64,000 nt of DNA from NCBI GenBank assembly GCA_018105865.1, contig CM030870.1:5442120-5506119 (forward strand), in the 5' to 3' direction. The position numbers were made by a program, and so were the translations under genes. Every line of letters begins with the position of its first letter. Position 1 is the stretch's first letter. The notes beneath the pieces were generated by a model. The model ran no database searches and was not told where the DNA came from. It saw nothing but the letters and a program-made list of their open reading frames with translations. This document shows positions 56,458 to 64,000 of this stretch, in pieces. This DNA is from Metaphire vulgaris. Its lineage: Eukaryota; Annelida; Clitellata; Crassiclitellata; Megascolecidae.

Positions 56458-56793
56458 CAGTGGCGTAGCGTGCACTTGTGCCGTCCGTGGCTCCTGGAAA
56501 AAATTCCGTCCCAATTTTTTTAAAAAACAGGTCGTCGCCTCTGATTTTGCGCCCCTTATAAATTTTGCCGCCCCTTCTTCGCTAAACCTCCTCGACACAA
56601 CCCGACAAGCAGAAAAGGTCGTCGTCACTGAATTTGCCGCCCCTTCCACATTTTGCCGCCCCCTTCACCTTCGTCAAAAACTCCTCAACAACCCTACAAA
56701 CACACAAAAAAGGTCGCTTCCAAATTTGCCGCCCCCATCATGTGTGCCGCCCATGGCTAGAGCCATAGTAGCCATTGGGACGCTACGCCTCTG
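56458..56793. mobile_element. MITE with cagtggcgtagcgtgc ... acgctacgcctctg ends
   Basis: The interior repeats acaagcagaaaaggtcg and ttgccgcccc units. A related copy at about 58495-58770 lies in PNP intron 1. Confidence 0.7.
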
Positions 56794-56956
56794 GTTATAT
56801 TATCCAATAGTTAAATTCAATAGCAATGCTATTTACAGTTAATTAAACTCAAATGCGATTCAACGACTCGACCAGCATACAAAGCTGTTGATGGCCATGC
56901 GCTTCAGTTATCATTAGGTTAATTTAGTTTTTGTGACAATAACTGATTAATTGATG

Positions 56957-57617
56957 CAGTGGTGGTTCCAAGAATTCTTGGTGGGGGATGCTGTGAATTT
57001 CTAGGGAGTTGGTGGGTGGGGATGGGGGTTGCAACGAAATTCTGAAAAAGGTTGATAAGCAAAAGAATGTCATTAGCAATGTTTAGCCCAATAACATATA
57101 TAAATTTTGCCAAAAAGAAGCCATCCACAATGACGTAACGCATCTAGGGAGGTGAGGTCAAACATTTGTTACGATGTGTGACGAGGGGGTTCGAGGGAAT
57201 GTGACATAACGCCATGAAAAATTTTTTTAGGTAGCGACCTTTTTTGCTTGTCGGCTGATTTTGAAAGAAAAAGGGAAAATTACAAGGAAAAAGATGAGAA
57301 TGACCTTTTTGCTTGTCAAGGTTGTTCGAAAGGCGAGAAGGGGGTGAAGTCGACGCGTTGTTACGTCATATTTTAGGGGGGCTGACTTTTTGTTACGACG
57401 CGTTACGTAGGGGAGGGGGTCAAAACCCGTTAAAAATACCATTACGTCTTTTATGGATGACCCCAAAAGCCCGACAAGCAAAAAAGAAAGGCGATTAGCA
57501 GTGTTTTGCCCTTGCCCAATAACATATGTAAACCTTGCCGGAAAAGACCCGTATGACAAGCGAAAAAGCTCGGTAGGGGATGCATCCCCAGTCATCCCCA
57601 ACGTGGAACCGCCCCTG
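56957..57617. mobile_element. hAT-like MITE, family G, abutting PNP exon
   Basis: 661 bp from cagtggtggttccaag to cgtggaaccgcccctg. Flanks aattgatg and agttgatg match at 7 of 8. Several gacaagcaaaa motifs are inside. It ends 25 bp before the first recognised PNP exon. Relatives: 49808-50128 and 63560-63867. Confidence 0.75.
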
Positions 57618-57642
57618 AGTTGATGCATATCTGTGCATTAAG

Positions 57643-58529
57643 GAGGTTCTTGGAAGACATCAGATCGGCTGCCGACCACTTACTATCCAAAACGAAGCTG
57701 AGACCAAAGATAGCGGTCATTTGCGGCACAGGTCTTAACCATCTGTCGGATATCCTGACGGATAGCGTCCTGATCGACTACAAGGATATCCCACACTTCC
57801 TTATCCCGTCAGGTGAGTATCATGAGGTGGTAGACTTTTGCATGACAATGTTTTTCAAGACTATATCTTTGTTTCTGACAAATTTGAAGAAGAAGAAGAA
57901 TAATTTATTTCCAAAACATACATACATAGGCCTACATACATACATATTCACATCATGAATATAATGCCATAATGCACATCTAGTGTATTTGATGTATAAG
58001 AAATTAAACTTATATCTAACTTACTCTAAGTAACAATGAACTAAACTGAAAAGAAAATAGTAGAAAATAAAAGTTCAACATGGAGATAATATACATGATA
58101 AATTGTTTATGAAGCTGTATGAGAAGAAAAAAATAGGACTACCTACGGAATCACAGATCCCGAAAGGTGGTAATCCTAAAAGATATAGAAAACAAACATA
58201 GAAAACAAGTACAGGGTGAAACAACAAAGTAATTCAACTTCGTTACTAAACTGTTAACGGTTGACGCCGATAACGCGGTGTTAATAAGAACTTGAAGAGA
58301 TTTTAATAAAGTTTAATGAAACAAAAATCGTCGACACTTAATACAGACTTATGTCAGTATGTCTACTTTATACAACAGTGTTGCCGCTTTTCACCCAACA
58401 CCAATAAATATAAGTAAGATAGTAAGCAATAAGAGCGCGTAACATGGCAGCGCCCAGGAATAAGCAGCTACTGCGGTGTTACATTAGAAAGTGCCATTGG
58501 CGTAGCCACGGATGAATACAGAGAGATAG

Positions 58530-58581
<52 letters not shown>

Positions 58582-59133
58582 AGAAATGGCTCCTGACAAA
58601 AACGCCGCCCCGATTTCACTCTTATTACACCCCCGACAAGCAAAAAAGGTCGTCGCCGCTAAATTTACCGCCCCTTCGCCAAAACTGCTCGACATCCGGA
58701 CAAGCAAAAAGCTCCTCCCCATCATGTGTGATATAGAAAACAAACATTGGGAGGCTACGCCTCTGGGGAGAGGACAAGTTATTCTGACCGAGGCCAGTCT
58801 TGGGATTTATGCAAAACCGTTGAGAATTTTATTTCAGGGGGTAGGTGCCATGATCGAAGAGAATACGCGAAGAAATCCTTGACGACCTATTTCTGATCCT
58901 CGGAGATTTTTACCCGAAAATATTGAATGCGCCTCCATTTCCCAAAACCAACCCTGGCTACGCCACTGGACAGCGCTATATAAATTCATGAATTTTACTT
59001 ACTTATTATTTCTTGGATTGTAGTTCAAGGTCACAAGGGCAAGGTGACGATTGGACTTTCTGAAGACGTTCCGGTAATCTTACTTCTTGGAAGGGTACAC
59101 GTTTACGAAGACTGCTGCCTGTGGAAGGTAGAT

Positions 59134-59218
<85 letters not shown>

Positions 59219-62200
59219 TGTTTTGGATGTTGACTATTGTCTGGCTGATAATATACCTTCCCCATAGCTAAAAGAATAAGAATAAGCAGCAGCTACTGTT
59301 GTGCTGTTTCCAAGGCGCTATAGAAACTCACGAGATTTTACTTTACTTTACTTACAAGCGCACATATTGATGAGAATCGGAACGTAATATTTCAATAAAA
59401 GTTCCTAAATTCCTTGCATTTGTATAATTAATTTAACAGAGGAACAAATAATAGGTTTACGCGTATTTTCAAATGAAAATGTAAAACTTTCAATAATAAT
59501 TTCTTCGTATAATCTTCTCTGTAACCATAGATCCAGTTAATTTTGAAGTCAGAGAGTTAAGATCATTCGATTGAATAACTAAAGTCTGCCAACGAACTTA
59601 TTTGTGGCGTTCTTAGAGGGTCTGTAAAATTCAGAACGTTATATCGATGTTTCGTTATATACAGGAAACAAGGTTTGGGTGTTCGTTTCATCGAGCATAC
59701 CTGTTTTGTCGTAAGAAATTAAAATTGTGTTTGCCCATTGAACATTATAGATTAGGCCTATAGGATATTTATTGAAATATTTGTCTTTAGAGATTTAATA
59801 CATCATTAAATTGTCCAGTGTGCAATTTCCGCAGAATACTGGTCGAGGGACTTTGCATCGACTTGCAGAATCTATAGCAAAAAGGCATGGAAACGCCGTT
59901 CTCGTGCGTTCCCACTAAACAAAGCACTGGCTATATCAAAAGCCATCAAATACTGCAGAGCATCACATTGCGTTGCGTTATAACCGATTATGCGCTATAG
60001 GCGAGCACGTCATATCGAGGTTCCACTGTTGAGTACAAAAATCTACCGTCTGCCCAGCAGGGTTATTTCTAGGATTATCAATTTGTGCGGGGGGGTTGGT
60101 AAATCGTGGGGTCCCCTGCCAAAAAGTCTGAGAAGCAAGAAAAAGTTATCTCATAACTGAGATTGGGGGATGTTGAGAGGGGTGTCGGTCTCAAATTGGA
60201 GGGTGCTGTGGGGCGTTAGGGGGGTACAAAAATATCCCTGCTGCCGAGCAAGACTAAGCGGTAAAGTGCTTTTGTTTCTGAGGTTACTTTTGCGGTCAGA
60301 GTTTTGGCTGAAATGGGCGTCAAGATCCTGGTTGTGACCAACGCCGCCGGTGGATTGAACGACAGCTTTCGTGTCGGAGATTTCATGATCATCAAGGATC
60401 ACGTCAATCTTCCAGGATTGACGGGATTGAATCCTCTGGCAGGTTTGAATGACGAAAGGTTGGTAGTCAGCATGACAAATACTGTAGCATGGTTTCAATA
60501 TTTTAGGAGGCTAAGTTAGCCTGTGTGTGTGCGAAAATCATTAGACCTACTAAGATTACTCTCAACATTTAATAACCCAGTTTTCCCAGGTAACTTTTGA
60601 ATCCGTTTATTGTTTCAACTGTTACCAGTGGCGGCTCTAGGATTTGGCAAGTGGGAGGCCGTTGGGGTGGCAACTTCTAACCATGGGGGCCAACCATTTG
60701 TTGTTTAATGTATGTAGCATTAAGTATAGGGTCCCAACAGGGGCCACTGGAGGGTCCAGGCACTCAATAGAGGGCACGGGCCCTCTGTCCCCCGGTGGAG
60801 CCGCCACTGACTGCTACTGTCTTTCCGTTCAAACTGTTCCATTTGTCCACTAGCACTAGCACTAGCACTTCACATTTGCATGTGTGGCTTCTTGTGCTGC
60901 TATAGTGTGCAAAAGTTAAGAATCGATCATATAAGTAGGCCTGCATCTACGTTCCCAGTCAGTAGCCTATTTTGTATGTTCCTATTCGATCTCATTTCTC
61001 CCTTCTCCTTTTGCGATACAAGATCTCTTTATTAAATCAACCATGACAAAATGCAAGATCAAAACAATAATATTCTACTTACCTTAATGCATAGAGTACC
61101 TTGCGTATCAAGCAGTGTTTATTCTAGGCCTTCTCACGGGGGAATCCCCCCAAGTTTTAAAATTCCCCCTCAACATTTTTATATGTTGGCTGGGGGATGG
61201 AAATTTCCCCTCCAAAAGTGTGGGAACTCAGACCTTGTCCATCCCCAAACATTTCAAAATCCCCCCAATGTCAAGGTGGCTAGAAAAAACACTGCGTATA
61301 AAGTCCAAATCAAAAGATATTGAAATCAAAATTATTTTTTACATTTACGTTCTGAATGTAATAATAATCGTATAGTAAAGTTTTAAAGTTCTAAAGTTCT
61401 TAAGAGCGTTGTTAATCCGCAATAAGTTTTAATGCGAAAGAAAATTTCAATTGGTGTCCACTGTCTAGTGTCCAGTGTCGGGAGCATCATGGCGGCCCTC
61501 GGCAGCAAGGCAAATCCGACCGTCCACATTATTATAATGAGTACTTTCAAACGAATTCATTTCAATAATTTCAATTGTGTTTATAACGAAATTGCATTTT
61601 ATTAAACGTCATTTTAGAGTTTTGGTTTTGGTTTCTTTAAAACAGATTTGGACCGAAATTCGTCGACATGTCTGCTCCGTACGACCGCGAATTGCGTCAA
61701 ATCGGCCATCGCGTTGCTTCGGAACTGAACATGGATTTCATACGGGAGGGAGTGCACTTCGTACAAATAGGACCCTGCTACGAAACGACCGCTGAATGTC
61801 GCATGCTCAAGCAGCTGGGAGCGGACACAATTGGTACGCCATTCACTGTAGAAGCAGTGAGCGCAGCTGTTGGAATTTATAACTTGGTTTACTACAGGGC
61901 AGTGGTGTAGCGACAGGAGGTATATCGGTATATATACCCCGGGGCCTCCCCCAAAAAAATCAGTCAACCTTAAAGTTTTAAGTGTGTTTTAACGATTTTT
62001 ACAGTTTTTAAAGATTTATACCCCCTAAATCACATTATACCCCTCCCAAATCAAACTCATGGCTACACCTCTGATACAGGGTAGTCCAATAAAACGGTAC
62101 CACGCTGCTTCGGTACATTGCCACTGTTTTGGCGATACCTGCGCCAAAATTCTTACTTACTTAGCGTGATTTAAAGTGGCTTAGGAGGCATTACTGCCTG

Positions 62201-62962
62201 TGTGAAAGCCACTAGGGGCGCTAACGGGTCTAGAACCCGCTCCGTCAGCCTACCGCTCCAACGCGCAACCCACTCTGCCATCTTCCGCCACAAAATGCAT
62301 GGAATTGGGCGTACCTACTTCTGCGCTATTACATCGTTTAGTTTTTCTTTAGAATTCCAACGTGAAATGACGCCACCTAGCGAAAGTACAGACTGTATCT
62401 TTTCTTAGTTTTATGTGTCTGAAAAATTTAAATTCTCATCTAAAGTTCTAGATTTGCGTAAACATAATCATCGCGAATAGCGCTTTGCGATGCCTGACCA
62501 AGTTATCCTCATACAGGGGCGTAGCGACGAGGGTATATCGGTATATATACGCCCCAAAAATCAGGCTACCTTGAAGTTTTAATGTGTTTGAAAGATTTTC
62601 AAAGTTTTTAAAGATTTAATACCTCCCAAATCATATTATACTCCCCACCAATCAAATTCCTGGCTACGACCCTGCCCGCATAGCAACATATAAATTACCA
62701 TCACTTGAAGATATAACTGTTATCTACTTATTTAGGAATGAGCACGGCACCGGAAGTGATCGTTGCTAGGCAACACAAGATGAGGTGCTTCGGTCTTTCG
62801 ATGATCTCTAATCTGAGTAATCTGGACTTCGACACGGAGCGCGGCGCTAATCACGAAGAGGTTCTCGAGGCCGGAACCATGCGAGCCGAAGACATCAAGC
62901 GCTACTGCTCGGCGCTGATCAAGCAATTCAGCCAAGTTCTTTCACCTATGAATCATAACTAG
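57643..62962 (+). CDS. PNP: Purine nucleoside phosphorylase
   Basis: Cytosolic trimeric-type PNP, which splits inosine and guanosine with phosphate to base plus ribose-1-phosphate (purine salvage). Exons: 57643-57812, 59024-59127, 60283-60458, 61646-61833, 62736-62962 (stop TAG). Phases match, giving 287 aa against 289 in human; about four N-terminal residues are missing, probably in an upstream exon. An in-frame ATG at 57623 is possible but lies in a MITE target duplication. Visible active-site blocks: ICGTGL (human has Ser where Thr stands), GRVHVYE with the phosphate Arg and His, [18 protein letters not shown] with the base-binding Glu, GMSTAPEV with the phosphate Ser, SMISNLSN with the Asn and GANHEEV with the ribose His. 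Introns hold a (CA)n tract, MITEs and a tRNA-derived SINE. Confidence 0.93.
59136..59216. repeat. (CA)n microsatellite just after PNP exon 2
   Basis: About 80 bp of CA repeat starting only about 10 bp after the exon 2 donor (59128). Confidence 0.97.
60626..60809 (-). mobile_element. hAT-like MITE, family B, inverted
   Basis: CAGTGGCGGCTCTAGG to GGAGCCGCCACTG, with flanks actgttac and actgctac (7 of 8). Lies in PNP intron 3. Confidence 0.85.
61113..61294. mobile_element. hAT-like MITE, family A
   Basis: 182 bp; flanks cgtatcaag and cgtataaag differ by one base over 9 bp. Lies in PNP intron 3. Confidence 0.85.
61902..62077. mobile_element. MITE, family F
   Basis: Starts cagtggtgtagcgacagg, has the ggtatatatacccc and aaagatttata blocks, and ends ggctacacctctg. 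PNP intron 4. Confidence 0.75.
62163..62291 (-). mobile_element. tRNA-derived SINE, best copy
   Basis: On the minus strand it reads ggaagatggcagagtgggtt (A-box region), then about 35 bp to gcgggttctagacccg (B-box region with T-arm-like pairing). The family tail with cccctagtggc and cagtaatgcctcctaagcc follows. PNP intron 4. Confidence 0.82.
62514..62671. mobile_element. MITE, family F
   Basis: Starts caggggcgtagcgacgag and ends tggctacgaccctg. It ends 64 bp before PNP exon 5. Confidence 0.72.
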
Positions 62963-62969
62963 CACTTAA

Positions 62970-63305
62970 CAGAAGGGGAAAGGAAAGGAGAAAAGGAAGA
63001 GGAAAAGAGAGAGAAAGGGGTAAAAAAGAAAAGAAAGGTGAAAAGAAATGGGAAAGAAGGGAAGTACAGCCGAAAGAAAGTGGAAAGAAAGGGAAAACGA
63101 AGGGGAGAAGAAAGGAGAAAAGAAAGCAGAAAAGAGTGGAAAGGGATAAATGAAAAAGAAAGAAAGGAGGAAAGAAAGAAAGATGAATAGGAAGGCGGAA
63201 TAAGAAGGGGAAAGAAAGCGGAAATAAAGGGAAAACGAGGGGAAAATGAAAGGGAAAAATTCGAGAAGGGTAAAGGAAAGGTGAAAAGTACGGGGGAAAG
63301 TACGT
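62970..63305. repeat. Homopurine tract in the PNP 3' flank
   Basis: About 330 bp in which the plus strand is almost entirely A and G (gaaagg, ggaaaag units), starting about 10 bp after the PNP stop. If transcribed it is the PNP 3'UTR. Ser/Phe-rich ORFs on the other strand in all frames are artefacts. Confidence 0.95.
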
Positions 63306-63559
63306 AACAAGAGAGACATAACGCCACTCCATTGATTAGCATTAGACTTTTCCTAACTCGGTTTAAGTGTATAAGACTTCGAGTTTAAGTGTAAGACGTG
63401 AAGAAGAATCAATGATCTGAAGACTTATTATATTCACTCATCTATCGAAACTCAAGTGTAACTCGATTATTTCATGCTGGATTTGAAAGTTCGTCGACGA
63501 GTGGTGATTGATTTTGAAATTGAAACACAAACTGATGCAGGAGTCGATATATGCAGGCC

Positions 63560-63867
63560 CAGTGGCGGTTCCAGGATTTCTTGGTGAGGGGGAGGGATGA
63601 AATGCATTAATAGGAAGTTGGTGGGGGGGGGGTGAAAAGAGAAGGGAAAACATCAATAAATTTTGCCGTAAACGACTGACAAAAAGGAATTTTCCCCCTA
63701 ATTTTACTACACTTCAGCCGAAAAATAGGCTGATAAGCAAAAAAAGTTCATCCGCAGTTTTTTCCCGTAGTTTTACTAGACCTTTATCCAAAAATAGGGT
63801 TGACAAGCAAAAAAAGAAGTCCGGTGGGGGTGCATCCTCACTCATCCCCCACGTGGAACCGCCACTG
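63560..63867. mobile_element. hAT-like MITE, family G, exact 8-bp duplication
   Basis: 308 bp from cagtggcggttccagg to cgtggaaccgccactg, flanked by exact tgcaggcc at 63552-63559 and 63868-63875. It has internal ctgataagcaaaaaaag and tgacaagcaaaaaaag motifs. Beyond 63875 I see nothing recognisable to the window end. Confidence 0.9.
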
Positions 63868-64000
63868 TGCAGGCCTTGAAATCACAGCTGACTAATAACC
63901 ATTGAACTTGTTTAGACCAGATATAGCATTAAAGAAAGTCAAACTATTATTAACTCGTTTGCCTTTTATTAACAGTAAACGGGTTCGGAGCAGGACAAAC

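Larger units (their letters stand above)
49276..57642. other. Intergenic between divergent MTG and PNP genes
   Basis: No well-supported exon. The stretch holds inverted-ended MITEs at 49323-49503, 49808-50128, 52258-52658, 55175-55400, 56458-56793 and 56957-57617, and three large microsatellite blocks (50229-50495, 51150-51690, 53220-53605). It should also contain the MTG 5' exon(s) and the promoters of both genes. One minus-strand frame at about 53610-53770 looks protein-like but is unassigned. Confidence 0.6.

Noticed and set aside
62946..63342. Ser/Phe-rich ORFs of 117-128 aa
   Set aside because: Complement of the homopurine tract; open in every frame.

Overview
The window is animal nuclear DNA: spliced genes with GT-AG introns, AT-rich intergenic sequence, long microsatellites and a very high load of short transposons and SINEs. 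No rRNA operon, CRISPR array, bacterial operon or intact virus is visible. The gene set (RBM8A/Y14, POP1, purine nucleoside phosphorylase, an ETO/MTG/nervy corepressor, calcyphosine-like, a TMEM79-like MAPEG protein) fits a bilaterian, probably a marine invertebrate. I cannot fix the phylum from the sequence alone.

Layout. 1-3.98 kb: repeats. 3.98-6.33 kb, minus: an unrecognised acidic/Ser-rich protein gene (X) with frame breaks at A-runs. 10.67-15.41 kb, plus: complete four-exon CAPSL (185 aa). 20.32-20.90 kb, plus: intronless TMEM79-like MAPEG protein. 21.6-22.4 kb: 3' end of a LINE, minus. 23.48-29.50 kb, minus: complete six-exon RBM8A (176 aa), with a decayed Tc1-like transposon in intron 4. 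29.50-30.73 kb: head-to-head promoter region with an ETS-like site. 30.73-37.23 kb, plus: POP1, seven coding exons with four apparent frameshifts. 38.84-49.28 kb, minus: ETO/MTG (RUNX1T1/CBFA2T/nervy) with TAFH/NHR1, NHR2-like, NHR3-like and MYND parts. 49.3-57.6 kb: intergenic satellites and MITEs. 57.64-62.96 kb, plus: PNP, five exons, lacking only about four N-terminal residues. 62.97-64 kb: homopurine tract and a MITE.

The genes have unrelated jobs: exon junction complex, RNase P/MRP, purine salvage, transcriptional repression, Ca2+ binding and a membrane enzyme fold. They do not form a pathway. The most interesting layer is the mobile DNA. There are several MITE families with CAGTG... 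inverted termini and 8-bp (some 9-bp) target duplications (hAT-like), an 80-bp TTAA-ended element, a 5S-rRNA-derived SINE, a tRNA-derived SINE, LINE 3' ends and a Tc1-like element. Three small elements end only 17-25 bp upstream of splice acceptors of CAPSL, MTG and PNP. I did not find a convincing new multi-gene system.
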